From Oscillospiraceae bacterium (GTDB lineage Bacteria; Bacillota; Clostridia; Oscillospirales; Ruminococcaceae): a stretch of DNA of 64,000 bases. The stretch lies in NCBI GenBank assembly GCA_017505635.1, contig JAFVOU010000016.1, positions 1 to 64,000 of the forward strand, read 5' to 3'. Each line of letters opens with the position of its first letter. Position 1 is the stretch's first letter. The position numbers and the translations under genes are program-made. The notes beneath the pieces were generated by a model. The model was not told where the DNA came from, ran no database searches, and was given only the letters and a program-made list of their open reading frames with translations. Positions 31,532 through 41,174 of this stretch are shown here, in pieces.

Positions 31532-34333
31532 TTATTTAGCTTTAAATGCCGCTTCTATTGCAGAAACTATAGCTTGTGCTGCCGCATTCTGATAGCTGTC
31601 ATCTTTAAGTTTATCATATTCTGCTACATTTGACAGGAACCCGTGTTCTACCAGTACAGCCGGAAATTCCATATGGGCAGTAACCGCATACCAACCATAT
31701 TTTTCACCTCGGTCTCTGATACCAAGTGCATTTGCTACTCCCGATGAGATATAGTCTGCAAATACTTCCGAATACGGGTTGAAGTACCATACTTCTGCCC
31801 CTGTTGCTGATGGAGAGGTTGCGGAGTTCTGATGCAGGCTGACAAACAGGTGCGGTGAATAATCCTGCGATATCTGCACCCTGCTTGACAGACTTACATA
31901 GTTTGTTGTATCCGTCATCTGAACATTTGCACCTTTTGACTGCAGAATTGCGGCAACCTTATGTGCGATTTCACGGTTAATCTGTGCCTCTGTTTTCATG
32001 CCTTCAATAGGCAATGCACCACTGTCATATCCGCCATGACCAGGGTCAAGGTATATTTTTGCTCCTGCCAGGGATGATGGTGTGTTTGTAAATCTGAAAT
32101 ACAGATAACCATCACTGTAAAATGCACGATATCCTGCAAACCGTCCAGGACTGTGGAAATACAGCGTAATTGTTGCATCAGTTCCGTTTTTGCTTACAGA
32201 TGCAGATGAGAACACATTGTTTTCTGAAACAGATATACTTTCAGGAACACTGTCTACATTACTGAATGTAAATGTTATAGCATTGGAATTGAATGAACTG
32301 ATGCCGTTATTTGCATCAAGGGCAAGACCTGAAAGCTGTGCTTTGTATGCCATAGGCTGGTCCTGTTTAACTTTAAGATAAATATATCCGCCATCAGAGT
32401 ATACTTCAGCCGATGTGATATTGTTCGCAACAACTTCCTGCTCACCAAGAACCTTAACATCTTCTGCATTTATACGTACTCCTGAACGCAAAATGTAATA
32501 GTTGTTTGTTTTGCTTCCGCTTGTAAATGTAAGCATATCACTTGCAATAAAGTCTCTGCTGCCTGCAGGCAGTGGGAAACTGTCTCCCGAAGGGTCTGCA
32601 TTGAGGACAGATGCAGGATATGTCCTTGCCTGTGCCGCTGTAACTTCTATCATATTTCCTTTTTCGCCAACAATAACAGGATCAGGCGGTAATGCTGTAA
32701 CTTTTATTCTTGCACCGGTTACACTTTGCTTAATACCATTCCATTCACCTGTAAAGGAAATATTGCCTATATCCTGTACAGAAGATGTGCTTGAAGGAAC
32801 AAGATAATCGCCGACATACAGTACATATGCAGAGTTTTTATCCGTACTGTCATCCTGTCTGCCTGTTTCCAGCAGCGGAATAGTTGTTCCATTGATATAA
32901 GCTGTAATTGATGAACCTTTATATGCATATGCAGAAATTGTAACAATGGAATCTCCCTCAACTGTCATGGAACCTTCAGGAGCTACCGACTGAAATACTT
33001 TTACATTTCGTGTGATATTGTAGGTTACACTTCTGGTTTTATGGGTAAATTCAAATTCATTTTCTCCTGCTGAAAGTTCAATTTCCAGAGAGAACACGCC
33101 TTTATCATTACGTTCTACTTCATCACCATTAAGCAGCAGTGGGAAATTAGGGTCCGAAGCTCCATAAAAACTTACATTAGGTTCATATGTAGAATATGAA
33201 AGCTGTTCAGGACGGCTTACTGTAAGATTTGTAAGGATATCTGCAGTTGAAACCTGTCCTTTGAAGAATTTTTTGATAAGGTCGCTGTGTCCGTTAGGGT
33301 TTGATTCTATATGGCTGTAATTGCAGAATGCCGCACCGTCGGCCTGAACATCACGCATTGCAATCAGCTGCTGTATAACCTGGTCCGGTGAGTTCCATCC
33401 TGTTTCTCCTGCTGAAAGCTTATTGTTGTAAACAAGTGCACATAATTCACTGTTATACTGATATGCAAACTTACTCCACCACCGAAGTGTACTTTTAAAA
33501 GGTATATGCGAATCTGTCAGTGAACCCGGCAAATCCACAAGCAAAACATCGACATCCGCACATTCCATAACTGCAGGAAGGTCTACATAGGCATCACTGC
33601 GCATTTCAAATTCAGAAGATGTTTCGGAACCGCCTTCCACAGAAGAACTGTTTGCCCATACACTGTCACACACCAGACCAAACTGAATTGCAGGATTGGA
33701 TTTTTTAACAGTATCAGATAAAGATTTTACAAAGCCTGTAACGCTTTCTCTGACCCACCGGTCAAAGCCCATTCCTGCAGAATATTTTTTGTATTCATCA
33801 AAACTGTCTTCGGTAATACTGTTATAATAACCATTCACAAGTATTGCATCAACAGCATACTTTTCAGCAATCTCTTTTATATTTTTCTGTGCCTGAATAA
33901 TGTTTTCAGTGTAGATATATCCGTAATCATACAGTAAATCCTTGGCAGATATCATTGTAGGATTAATGACAGCATAAAGATATATCTCATTCTGCCTGCA
34001 TTTTTCGGCAAAATATTCTAAAGCATCAAAGGATGTATACACCGGATAATAATCCGAAAGATAGATTGTTCCGTTTCGATGCTGAACATTAAGGAATATT
34101 GTATTCAGTCCATAGCTGGATGCTGTGTAAATAATATTGTCTATCTGTCCTTTTACCTTATCCTCGGATTGGCCTGCTTCTGTTGCAAAATCCTCTCCCG
34201 GGGATACAACAACACCGCGTATTTCGTCCGGTGAGTTGTATACGACAGTTTCCGCTTCATCTGCATAAACTGATGCACAGCCCAAAACTATAATCAATAT
34301 TAAATTTATGAGAAAAAACAAAGTCTTTTTCAT
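31532..34333 (-). CDS. Large exported N-acetylmuramoyl-L-alanine amidase with GH10-like (GHL10) N-terminal domain
   Basis: A 933-residue secreted protein with a signal peptide (about 1-25). Residues 35-370 resemble the glycosyl-hydrolase-like GHL10/DUF187 barrel, starting EIRGVVVSPGED and including LYAVINPTMI. A middle region (about 380-745) is Ser/Thr-rich and made of beta-type domains I cannot name. Residues about 755-933 are an amidase_3 domain with zinc and catalytic residues in YLDPGHGGYDSG, the NREIA helix, FVSLHQNS and VEHGFLSN. It should cut the amide bond between muramic acid and L-Ala. A fusion of both activities points to wall remodelling, possibly in sporulation, given its neighbours. 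Confidence 0.88.
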   Translation of the reverse strand: MKKTLFFLINLILIIVLGCASVYADEAETVVYNSPDEIRGVVVSPGEDFATEAGQSEDKVKGQIDNIIYTASSYGLNTIFLNVQHRNGTIYLSDYYPVYTSFDALEYFAEKCRQNEIYLYAVINPTMISAKDLLYDYGYIYTENIIQAQKNIKEIAEKYAVDAILVNGYYNSITEDSFDEYKKYSAGMGFDRWVRESVTGFVKSLSDTVKKSNPAIQFGLVCDSVWANSSSVEGGSETSSEFEMRSDAYVDLPAVMECADVDVLLVDLPGSLTDSHIPFKSTLRWWSKFAYQYNSELCALVYNNKLSAGETGWNSPDQVIQQLIAMRDVQADGAAFCNYSHIESNPNGHSDLIKKFFKGQVSTADILTNLTVSRPEQLSYSTYEPNVSFYGASDPNFPLLLNGDEVERNDKGVFSLEIELSAGENEFEFTHKTRSVTYNITRNVKVFQSVAPEGSMTVEGDSIVTISAYAYKGSSITAYINGTTIPLLETGRQDDSTDKNSAYVLYVGDYLVPSSTSSVQDIGNISFTGEWNGIKQSVTGARIKVTALPPDPVIVGEKGNMIEVTAAQARTYPASVLNADPSGDSFPLPAGSRDFIASDMLTFTSGSKTNNYYILRSGVRINAEDVKVLGEQEVVANNITSAEVYSDGGYIYLKVKQDQPMAYKAQLSGLALDANNGISSFNSNAITFTFSNVDSVPESISVSENNVFSSASVSKNGTDATITLYFHSPGRFAGYRAFYSDGYLYFRFTNTPSSLAGAKIYLDPGHGGYDSGALPIEGMKTEAQINREIAHKVAAILQSKGANVQMTDTTNYVSLSSRVQISQDYSPHLFVSLHQNSATSPSATGAEVWYFNPYSEVFADYISSGVANALGIRDRGEKYGWYAVTAHMEFPAVLVEHGFLSNVAEYDKLKDDSYQNAAAQAIVSAIEAAFKAK

Positions 34334-34364
34334 AAAATTACTCCTGCTAAAATATATTTATATA

Positions 34365-34393
34365 ATTATAATATATTTTTCTTTTCAAAACAA
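34365..34393 (-). promoter_or_regulatory. Possible promoter of the amidase gene
   Basis: Minus strand: TTGTTT (34388-34393), 17-bp spacer, TATAAT (34365-34370). The region is very AT-rich, so other choices exist. Confidence 0.45.
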
Positions 34394-34436
34394 CAATATT
34401 GTAGTATATATCACATTTTTTTACCATTTCATATCA

Positions 34437-34472
34437 TAAAAAACAGCCTTACCAAATATCAGTAAGGCTGTG
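34437..34472 (-). terminator. Rho-independent terminator after the transketolase genes
   Basis: ACAGCCTTAC pairs perfectly with GTAAGGCTGT, followed by a T-run on the minus strand. Confidence 0.9.
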
Positions 34473-34488
34473 ATTTGTATTATTGTTT

Positions 34489-35430
34489 TTATTTAAGATT
34501 TGCTTTAACTTTTTCTACGATTGTAGCTGCATTAAGACCAAATACTTCAAGAAGTTCTTTTGCAGGGCCGGATTTACCAAATGTATCCATAACAGCAACT
34601 GGAACAACTTTGCATGGAGCTTCCTGGGATGTAACTTCTGTAACAGCGCTGTAAAGACCACCGATTACATTGTGTTCTTCAGCTGTGATAATCAAACCTG
34701 TTTCTTTTGCTGCTTTAACGATAATTTCTTTATCGATAGGTTTGATTGTGTGGATATTGATAACTCTTGCATCAATACCATCTGCTGCAAGCTGCTGTGC
34801 AGCATCAAGTGCACGTGCAACCATAAGACCTGTAGCAATAATTGTTACATCTTTACCTTCGCGCATTGTAACACCTTTGCCAAGTTCAAATTTATAGGTT
34901 GATTCATCATTGATTACAGGAACTGCAAGTCTGCCAAGACGAACATATACAGGACCAACATATTCTGCTGCTGCAAAAATAGCTGCTTTTGCTTCAACAT
35001 CGTCAGCAGGGTTGATAACAACCATACCTGGAATTGTACGCATAAGAGCAATATCTTCGTTACACTGGTGGGAAGCACCATCTTCACCAACAGAAATACC
35101 TGCGTGAGAAGCACAGATTTTTACGTTAAGGTGTGGATAACCTACGGAGTTTCTGATCTGTTCAAATGCTCTGCCTGCTGCAAACATTGCGAAGGAAGAA
35201 GCAAATGGAATTTTACCTGTTGTAGAAAGACCTGCTGCAATACCTACCATATTGCTTTCTGCGATACCGCAGTCAAAGAATCTTTCCGGGAAAGCTTTTT
35301 TGAAAACACCTGTTTTTGTTGCACCTGCAAGGTCAGCATCAAGAACTACAACATTAGGATTTACTTTACCAAGTTCTGCAAGAGCATTGCCGTAGCTTTC
35401 TCTTGTAGCAATCATTTTAACATCTGCCAT
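34489..35430 (-). CDS. Transketolase, C-terminal subunit
   Basis: A 313-residue protein equal to the pyrimidine-binding and C-terminal domains of transketolase. It has [15 protein letters not shown] at the N-terminus, [20 protein letters not shown] with the Glu that activates Th[19 protein letters not shown] and the late LKPID-type HTIKPID segment. It must combine with the N-terminal subunit encoded 3 nt upstream. Together they transfer two-carbon units in the non-oxidative pentose phosphate pathway. Split transketolases are common in anaerobes. Confidence 0.95.
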   Translation of the reverse strand: MADVKMIATRESYGNALAELGKVNPNVVVLDADLAGATKTGVFKKAFPERFFDCGIAESNMVGIAAGLSTTGKIPFASSFAMFAAGRAFEQIRNSVGYPHLNVKICASHAGISVGEDGASHQCNEDIALMRTIPGMVVINPADDVEAKAAIFAAAEYVGPVYVRLGRLAVPVINDESTYKFELGKGVTMREGKDVTIIATGLMVARALDAAQQLAADGIDARVINIHTIKPIDKEIIVKAAKETGLIITAEEHNVIGGLYSAVTEVTSQEAPCKVVPVAVMDTFGKSGPAKELLEVFGLNAATIVEKVKANLK

Positions 35431-35432
35431 AA

Positions 35433-36269
35433 TTATTCAGCCTCCAATTCTTTACCTATAGCTTCAAGGTCTGCCATAGCCTGAGCATACTGTTCGTCAT
35501 TAGGAGCAGTACCGTGCCAGGAAGCAAGATTTTCCATAAAGGAAACACCTTTACCTTTTACGGATTTCTGAACAATTACCCATGGTTTACCATTCTTTTC
35601 GTTTGTTTTTTCAAATGCAGCATGGATGCTGTCAAAGTCGTGAGCATCACAAGTTGTAACATTCCAACCAAAGCTTTCAAATTTATCAACGATTGGATAT
35701 ACGGACATAACTTTGTCTACTTCACCGTCAATCTGAAGATTGTTATTGTCCACAACTGCAACAAGATTATCAAGTTTGTAGTGAGCAGCAGCCATTGCAG
35801 CTTCCCAAACCTGACCTTCCTGAATTTCACCATCACCAAGAGCAGTATAAACTGTGTATTCTGCATTAGAGATTTTTCCGCCCAAAGCCATACCTACTGC
35901 TGTAGAAATACCCTGACCAAGAGAACCTGTGGACATATCTACACCTGGTGTACCTTTCATATCTGGGTGACCCTGAAGCATAGCGCCTGTTTTTCTGAGT
36001 TTAAGCAGTTCAGCTTTATCAAAGAAGCCTTTTTCAGCCAGAACAGAATAAAGTGCAGGTGCTGTATGACCTTTAGAGAGAACAAATCTGTCTCTGTTTT
36101 CCATTTTAGGATTTTTTGGGTCTACGTTCATTTTGTAGAAGTAAAGATAAGTCAATGTATCTGCCAAGGACAAAGAGCCGCCTGGGTGGCCGCTTTTTGC
36201 AGCATGAACAGCTGTTACAATGCTTTTTCTAACTTCCAAAGCTTTTGTTTGCAAAAATTGTTTATCCAT
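35433..36269 (-). CDS. Transketolase, N-terminal (ThDP-binding) subunit
   Basis: A 278-residue protein equal to the pyrophosphate-binding domain of transketolase. It has [13 protein letters not shown] at about 21-33, [31 protein letters not shown] and the ThDP/Mg2+ motif [19 protein letters not shown]...NN at about 143-175. It ends where the C-terminal subunit starts, with only 2 nt between the genes. The thiamine salvage operon in this window supplies the cofactor it needs. Confidence 0.95.
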   Translation of the reverse strand: MDKQFLQTKALEVRKSIVTAVHAAKSGHPGGSLSLADTLTYLYFYKMNVDPKNPKMENRDRFVLSKGHTAPALYSVLAEKGFFDKAELLKLRKTGAMLQGHPDMKGTPGVDMSTGSLGQGISTAVGMALGGKISNAEYTVYTALGDGEIQEGQVWEAAMAAAHYKLDNLVAVVDNNNLQIDGEVDKVMSVYPIVDKFESFGWNVTTCDAHDFDSIHAAFEKTNEKNGKPWVIVQKSVKGKGVSFMENLASWHGTAPNDEQYAQAMADLEAIGKELEAE

Positions 36270-36286
36270 TGTGTCCTCCTAATATA

Positions 36287-37102
36287 TTATGTCATTGATG
36301 ACTTAATAATCTGTGCCAATAAATGTCCTACGCCGCCGTCCATACATTTTGGAACAACTGCATGACATATATTTTTAATATCCTGCGGTGCATTATCAAC
36401 ACACACACTTAAACCTGCCATTGACAGAATTTCCATATCATTATAATAATCGCCTATAGCAACTGTATCTTTGATGTCTATATTCATCGCATCACAAAGT
36501 TTGCGAAGACCAGCACCTTTTGATACACCTTTAGGTACCATTTCAAAATATACCGTACCTGTCATTATAAATTCGATATCATCATAAGGCAGAGTTTTAC
36601 AAAATTCCTGTAACTCAAGCAAACGACTGTTTCTGTCAGCAAACAACACTCTTATCCAGTTGTTCTTTATGCTTGAAATATCTGCATTTACATAACTTAA
36701 CCGTTCGTCCTCTACATGTTTTTGTGTATAAGCATTTTCTCTTATCATATACAGACGGTTGTTGTCGCACATTATTTCAATTCCCACATCAGGAAAGTTT
36801 TCTCTGATAATCTGCAATGCTTTTTTTGAACTTTCAGGCAGTGTGTCTTTTACGATGTACATTTTATTTTTAAAATCATATATAACACCACCGTTATACA
36901 CAATTGCAGGTGCAGAAAGCTCAATCCGATCAAGATAATGTGACACAGATTCGATAGAACGACCTGTTGCTATAGTGAAGTTGCCGCCAAGTTCCTGAAA
37001 TTTTTTAATCATCTGAATGTTATATTCAGGAATTCCAACGTCTGCAACAAGCAACGTGTTGTCTATGTCGCTTAATACAAGAATGTCTTTGATATTTGTC
37101 AT
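36287..37102 (-). CDS. Cof-type HAD family phosphatase
   Basis: A 271-residue Cof-like HAD hydrolase. Motif I is LSDIDNTLL at about 10-18 (nucleophilic and second Asp), motif II the ATGRS segment, motif III the KGAGLRKLCDAMNI Lys, and motif IV GDYYNDMEILSMAG. The cap domain lies between motifs II and III, as in sugar-phosphate or flavin-precursor phosphatases of type IIB. The substrate cannot be assigned. It lies 17 nt before the transketolase genes and is probably co-transcribed. Confidence 0.9.
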   Translation of the reverse strand: MTNIKDILVLSDIDNTLLVADVGIPEYNIQMIKKFQELGGNFTIATGRSIESVSHYLDRIELSAPAIVYNGGVIYDFKNKMYIVKDTLPESSKKALQIIRENFPDVGIEIMCDNNRLYMIRENAYTQKHVEDERLSYVNADISSIKNNWIRVLFADRNSRLLELQEFCKTLPYDDIEFIMTGTVYFEMVPKGVSKGAGLRKLCDAMNIDIKDTVAIGDYYNDMEILSMAGLSVCVDNAPQDIKNICHAVVPKCMDGGVGHLLAQIIKSSMT

Positions 37103-37117
37103 TGGTTAAAAACCTTT

Positions 37118-38038
37118 TTATAATTTTAATTTTTTACTGTTGTAGAATTTTTCAAACTCAATTGGCCATGGAGATGAAAATTCTATATATTCATTGGTTG
37201 TTGGATGAATAAATCCAAGCACCCCTGCATGCAAAGCCTGTCCTTTAAGTTCGGTGATGCAGTTTTTAGGTCCATATACAGGGTCTCCTGCCAACGGATG
37301 ACCTTTGCTTTGCATATGTACCCTGATTTGATGTGTTCTTCCCGTTTTCAGCTTTAATTTTACGAGTGTAAAGCCATTTAACCTGTCAACCACATCGTAA
37401 TGTGTAAATGCATATTTCGAGTTGGTTTCAGTAATACAGAATTTTTTTCTGTCAGTTTTATGCCGTCCGATTGGAGCTTCTATATCCCCGGAATCTTCCT
37501 TTACATTTCCGTATACTATTGCATAGTAGATACGGTTTATGGAATGTTCTTTGAACTGCTTTGCAAGATGTTCATGAGCAATATCATTTTTGGCAACCAC
37601 AAGCAGCCCAGACGTATCTTTATCTATACGATGTACTATACCAGGTCTTATTTCACCATTGATACCCGACAGAGAATCCTTGCAGTGATACATCAGTGCA
37701 TTTACCAGAGTACCGTTTTCGTTGCCGTTTGCCGGATGAACAACCATTCCTTTCGGCTTGTTTACAACCAGCAGATCCTTGTCTTCATAATATATATCCA
37801 ACGGAATATTTTCAGCTTCAATTCCAACATCTTTTGCGTCTTCCACTGTTATTTCAAGTATATCTCCGTACTTCATTTTATAACTTTTGGAGACGTTTTT
37901 TCCGTTTACTGATATTTTATTTTCTTCCAGAAGCAGCTGTACGGAATTGCGGGAATAATCTGTATTCTGTGCAACATATACATCTATACGTTTATCAACC
38001 CATTCCAACCCTGTTTCCAGAACAATATTTTCATTCAT
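37118..38038 (-). CDS. RluD-family 23S rRNA pseudouridine synthase
   Basis: A 306-residue RluA/RluD-type synthase with an N-terminal S4 domain (about 15-75) and a catalytic domain. The catalytic Asp is in the HRIDKDTSGLLVVAK motif at about 138-152. GRTHQIRVHMQSKGHPLAGDPVYG closes the active site near 230-255. RluD acts on helix 69 of 23S rRNA. The ATG overlaps the lspA stop by 8 nt, the common lspA-rluD pairing in Firmicutes. Confidence 0.93.
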   Translation of the reverse strand: MNENIVLETGLEWVDKRIDVYVAQNTDYSRNSVQLLLEENKISVNGKNVSKSYKMKYGDILEITVEDAKDVGIEAENIPLDIYYEDKDLLVVNKPKGMVVHPANGNENGTLVNALMYHCKDSLSGINGEIRPGIVHRIDKDTSGLLVVAKNDIAHEHLAKQFKEHSINRIYYAIVYGNVKEDSGDIEAPIGRHKTDRKKFCITETNSKYAFTHYDVVDRLNGFTLVKLKLKTGRTHQIRVHMQSKGHPLAGDPVYGPKNCITELKGQALHAGVLGFIHPTTNEYIEFSSPWPIEFEKFYNSKKLKL

Positions 38039-38507
38039 TTAAATTGTTTTCCTTTTTATTTTTGGAGAAAAACTCAACTTTTACAGTATATATTATATAC
38101 AGACCAACACCACAGCAGATAAGAATATCTGCAAAATTGAATACCGGAAATTCTATAAAAAGAAATTCAAGATAGTCAACTACAAATCCGTTGAGAGCAC
38201 GGTCTATAAGGTTGCCTATGCCACCTGCCAGAATAAGAACAAAACAAAATTCCTCAAACTTTGAGTCAAATTTATGCATAAGTATTGCAAGTGCAACTGC
38301 AACAAGAGCGATTGATGTAATTATGATTAAAAAATTAACTTTTCCGCTCAAAATGCTGAAACCTGCTCCATAGTTGTGCAAATAGTTAAGACCTATAAGA
38401 TTGGGAATAACAACAACCGGTGCAGTAATGCTTAAATACTGTGTTGCCAAAAATTTAAATAACTGGTCCAACGCAACCAATATTACTACAATCAATATAT
38501 TTAACAT
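38031..38507 (-). CDS. lspA: Lipoprotein signal peptidase (signal peptidase II)
   Basis: A 158-residue LspA with four membrane helices. The conserved boxes are DQLFKFL near the N-terminus, NYGAGFSIL, GGIGNLIDRALNGFVVDYLEF and FNFADILI, giving the catalytic Asp pair at about 111 and 127. It cleaves prolipoproteins such as the SGNH lipoprotein seen early in the window. The expected size and position before rluD support the call. Confidence 0.95.
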   Translation of the reverse strand: MLNILIVVILVALDQLFKFLATQYLSITAPVVVIPNLIGLNYLHNYGAGFSILSGKVNFLIIITSIALVAVALAILMHKFDSKFEEFCFVLILAGGIGNLIDRALNGFVVDYLEFLFIEFPVFNFADILICCGVGLYIIYTVKVEFFSKNKKENNLNE

Positions 38508-38525
38508 TAATTTCCTTCTTAATTA

Positions 38526-38568
38526 CAGCACAAAAAGATTAGCGCTGAAAACACTAATCTTTTGTGTT
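38526..38568 (-). terminator. Probable terminator between divIVA and lspA
   Basis: CACAAAAGATTAG pairs with CTAATCTTTTTGTG. Its own stem supplies the T-rich part and no extra T-run follows, so termination may be partial. Confidence 0.5.
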
Positions 38569-38576
38569 ATTTATTT

Positions 38577-39206
38577 TTATTCAAAAAGTGAAGAAATGTT
38601 ATTGAATTTATCAGAAACAGCAGGTTCTTCAGGTTCAAAAACAACTGTCTGTTCTTCTGCAGGAAATTCAGCAATTTCAGCAACTTCTTCAGAAGCAGGT
38701 GCTTCCTGCTGAACAACAGTTTCTTCAGTTTCTTCTTCAACAACATTTGCAGGTTCTTTTGGAAGTTCAGGAACTCTGCTCAAAGATTCAATATGTTCTT
38801 TATACATGCTGAGAACGTTGATTTTAAAATCATTTGTTTCTTTTTTAATTCTTGCAAGATTTTCTTCATACATTGCAAATTCTTCATGTGCAGATGCAAG
38901 TATATCATTTTTTCTGATATTTGCATCTTTAAGGATAGCCTCTGCTTTCTGTCTTGATTCTGCAATAATGCTTTCACCAAGCTTCTGTGCATTAATCAAA
39001 GTTGTTTTTATTGCTTCTTCTTCTGATTTATATCTTTCAATGCTCTCTGCCAGAATATAAAGCTGACTTTCGATTTCCTGTTTTTCATTTGCAAGTGCTT
39101 CAAATTCATCTGCAATTTTTTCCATAAAAGACTCTACATCTTCAGGGCGATAACCACGAACAACCTTTTCGAATGTAATCTGTCTGATTTCATCTGCGTT
39201 GAACAT
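38577..39206 (-). CDS. DivIVA-domain protein
   Basis: A 209-residue DivIVA family protein. The N-terminal MFNADEIRQITFEKVVRGYRPEDVESFMEKIADEFEAL region contains the membrane-curvature-binding motif, and residues about 35-145 form a long coiled coil. The C-terminal 60 residues are strongly acidic (runs of Glu with Val, Ala and Pro). It should localise at division sites or poles. It lies downstream of ylmH and sepF as in the division cluster of Bacillus and Clostridia. The acidic tail differs from shorter DivIVA proteins and could be a binding region. Confidence 0.9.
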   Translation of the reverse strand: MFNADEIRQITFEKVVRGYRPEDVESFMEKIADEFEALANEKQEIESQLYILAESIERYKSEEEAIKTTLINAQKLGESIIAESRQKAEAILKDANIRKNDILASAHEEFAMYEENLARIKKETNDFKINVLSMYKEHIESLSRVPELPKEPANVVEEETEETVVQQEAPASEEVAEIAEFPAEEQTVVFEPEEPAVSDKFNNISSLFE

Positions 39207-39220
39207 AAATTTCCTCCAAC

Positions 39221-39988
39221 TTAATATTTTGCAATATTTATAAATATTCTGTCTTTTCGGCTTTTTGCCCCGTCACAGAATATTTTATATTTCCCATTAT
39301 ATCTGATACTTATAACATCATTATCAAAAATCTCAAAATCAGTGTGCAATATATCCATCTGATTAACTTTTACATTCCCTTGTTTTATTAGTTTTACCGC
39401 TTCCGTGCGGCTTTTATTCAGAGCCGCAGCAACAACACTGTCTGCACGCAATGATGCGACTGTAGTTGTTCTTGTTTCGCTGTATTCCTTTACATATTCA
39501 AGGGGCATGTCCCATATTTCAAATTTTGTACTGCTGTGTTTTACACCTGTAAGTTCTTCAGCCAGTATATCTGCAACATTTTTATGACAGACAATAAAAG
39601 CTTCTTTATCTTTTACGATAATATCACCTATATAGTCTCTGTCAATTTTAAGAGACATAGCCGCACCTAAAAAATCCTTGTGGGAAAGACTGTTATCTGC
39701 AAGTTTTGTTCTGATTACAACTATAGGCAATGATATATTTTCAAAATCAATATATTCAGGATATATGACAGCAAGCATGCGCTCACCGTAGCCGTTGTAT
39801 CCGCACACCAGCTTTACATTTACATCAGGATATCTGTTTGCCTGTGCTAAAAAAAGCTGCTGCTGACGCAAATCCATAAACAGTGTAAACTGAACATTAC
39901 CTATACCCTGTGCAAGTTCCAGAATGCGTACAATCTTTTTTACAAATATATTTTCTTCACTGTTCTGAGGTGGAATATATCCTCGCAT
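39221..39988 (-). CDS. ylmH: YlmH-like RNA-binding protein (S4 domain)
   Basis: A 255-residue YlmH family protein, linked to division and to ribosome-associated quality control. It ends with an S4 domain (about 165-240), seen as ALNKSRTEAVKLIKQGNVKVNQ. The middle has the family's CGYNGYGERMLAVIYPEY and LGAAMSLKIDRDYIGDI segments. The start at 39988 leaves a single base after the sepF stop, with no good ribosome binding site, so it probably relies on re-initiation after sepF. A longer frame would begin 60 nt inside sepF. Confidence 0.88.
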   Translation of the reverse strand: MRGYIPPQNSEENIFVKKIVRILELAQGIGNVQFTLFMDLRQQQLFLAQANRYPDVNVKLVCGYNGYGERMLAVIYPEYIDFENISLPIVVIRTKLADNSLSHKDFLGAAMSLKIDRDYIGDIIVKDKEAFIVCHKNVADILAEELTGVKHSSTKFEIWDMPLEYVKEYSETRTTTVASLRADSVVAAALNKSRTEAVKLIKQGNVKVNQMDILHTDFEIFDNDVISIRYNGKYKIFCDGAKSRKDRIFINIAKY

Positions 39989-39989
39989 A

Positions 39990-40445
39990 TTAATAAATTG
40001 ATGTTGTATCAATTTCTTCAAGGATACCGATGCCGGAAACATCAACATTATATGGTGTAATGATAAATGTTGAGTTTGCTATTTTTTTAATCTGACCGTT
40101 GTTTGCATATGCAACACCGGACAAAAAGTCTACAAGACGTCTGGAAACCTCTTTGCTTGTTGCTTCAAGATTGAGAACAACAGTCTTTTTGGCATTAAGG
40201 CTGTCTGCTATTCCGCTTGCATCATCGAATTTTTCAGGTTTTACAAGAACAACCTGAAGCTGAGAAGATGGAATAGCTGCTACAGTACTGAGAGGTGCTG
40301 TTTTTTCTTTTTTCATCTGAGAAAAATCAGGTTTTACTGTATTTTCTGCAACCTCTGTTTCTTCCTCATATTCATATTCAAATTCATCTTCAAAATCGTC
40401 ATCGTCTACGCCAAAAACATTTTTAAGTTTACCGAAAACTCCCAT
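39990..40445 (-). CDS. sepF: Cell division protein SepF
   Basis: A 151-residue SepF that tethers FtsZ to the membrane. An N-terminal amphipathic-type helix (MGVFGKLKNVFG) is followed by a highly acidic linker (about 14-45). The conserved C-terminal core (about 60-145) has VVLVKPEKFDDASGIADSL, KTVVLNLEATSKEVSRRLVDFLSGVAYA and the FIITPYNVDVSG ending. It is directly followed by ylmH and preceded by yggS. Confidence 0.95.
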   Translation of the reverse strand: MGVFGKLKNVFGVDDDDFEDEFEYEYEEETEVAENTVKPDFSQMKKEKTAPLSTVAAIPSSQLQVVLVKPEKFDDASGIADSLNAKKTVVLNLEATSKEVSRRLVDFLSGVAYANNGQIKKIANSTFIITPYNVDVSGIGILEEIDTTSIY

Positions 40446-40463
40446 GCTAACCTCCTGGTTTTT

Positions 40464-41174
40464 TTATATATTATAATTTCTGTGTCCGAATATACCCGAG
40501 CCAACCCTGATAAGGTTGCTGCCTTCCATAATGGCATATTTATAGTCATCAGACATACCCATGGACAGAATACTCATATTAACATTATCTACTTTTTTAG
40601 ACTCTATGTCAATAAATAACTGATACATTTGAGCAAAATAACGTCTTACAAGGTCACCTTCGCATATAGGAGGCACACACATAAGCCCTTTTACTGACAA
40701 ACCTTTAAGTTCTGAAATTTCATGAATAAATTCCCATGCATTTTTAAAATCTATACCGCCTTTGCTTTCTTCATCACCGATATTGATTTCAACAAGCACA
40801 TCTGCAGTTTTGTTGTATTTTGAATACTGTTTATCAATCTCTTTTGCAAGTTTAACACTGTCAACACTCTGTATGCAGTCTGTAAGTTCCGGCAGATATT
40901 TAACTTTGTTTGTCTGCAGCTGACCGATTATATGACATGGCATATTATACTGCTGGAACATAAATGCTTTCTGCTGCAGTTCCTGAACTCTGTTTTCACC
41001 AAAAAGTGTAATTCCTGCTTTTATAGCCTGTTCTACATCCTGAGCAGTTTTTGTTTTGGACACACCCATTATCTGTATTTTATCCGGGTCTCTGCCAAGC
41101 TTTGCACAGATATCATTAACTTCAAATTTAAGTCTGTGCACATTTTCTGCAATATTACAAATATTTTCCGTCAT
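40464..41174 (-). CDS. YggS family PLP homeostasis protein
   Basis: A 236-residue PLP-binding TIM-barrel protein. The PLP Lys lies in IMGVSKTKTAQDV at about 41, followed by GENRVQEL, HIIGQLQTNKVKYL and the phosphate-binding SMGMSDDYKYAIMEGSNLIRVGSGIFG near the C-terminus. The family controls free PLP levels and has no known enzyme activity. It overlaps the end of the HlyD-like gene by 20 nt and lies 18 nt before sepF, as in many Firmicutes. Confidence 0.94.
   Translation of the reverse strand: MTENICNIAENVHRLKFEVNDICAKLGRDPDKIQIMGVSKTKTAQDVEQAIKAGITLFGENRVQELQQKAFMFQQYNMPCHIIGQLQTNKVKYLPELTDCIQSVDSVKLAKEIDKQYSKYNKTADVLVEINIGDEESKGGIDFKNAWEFIHEISELKGLSVKGLMCVPPICEGDLVRRYFAQMYQLFIDIESKKVDNVNMSILSMGMSDDYKYAIMEGSNLIRVGSGIFGHRNYNI

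Noticed and set aside
35514-36365. 283-codon frame antisense to the transketolase N subunit
   Set aside because: A shadow frame; the transketolase motifs are clear on the minus strand.
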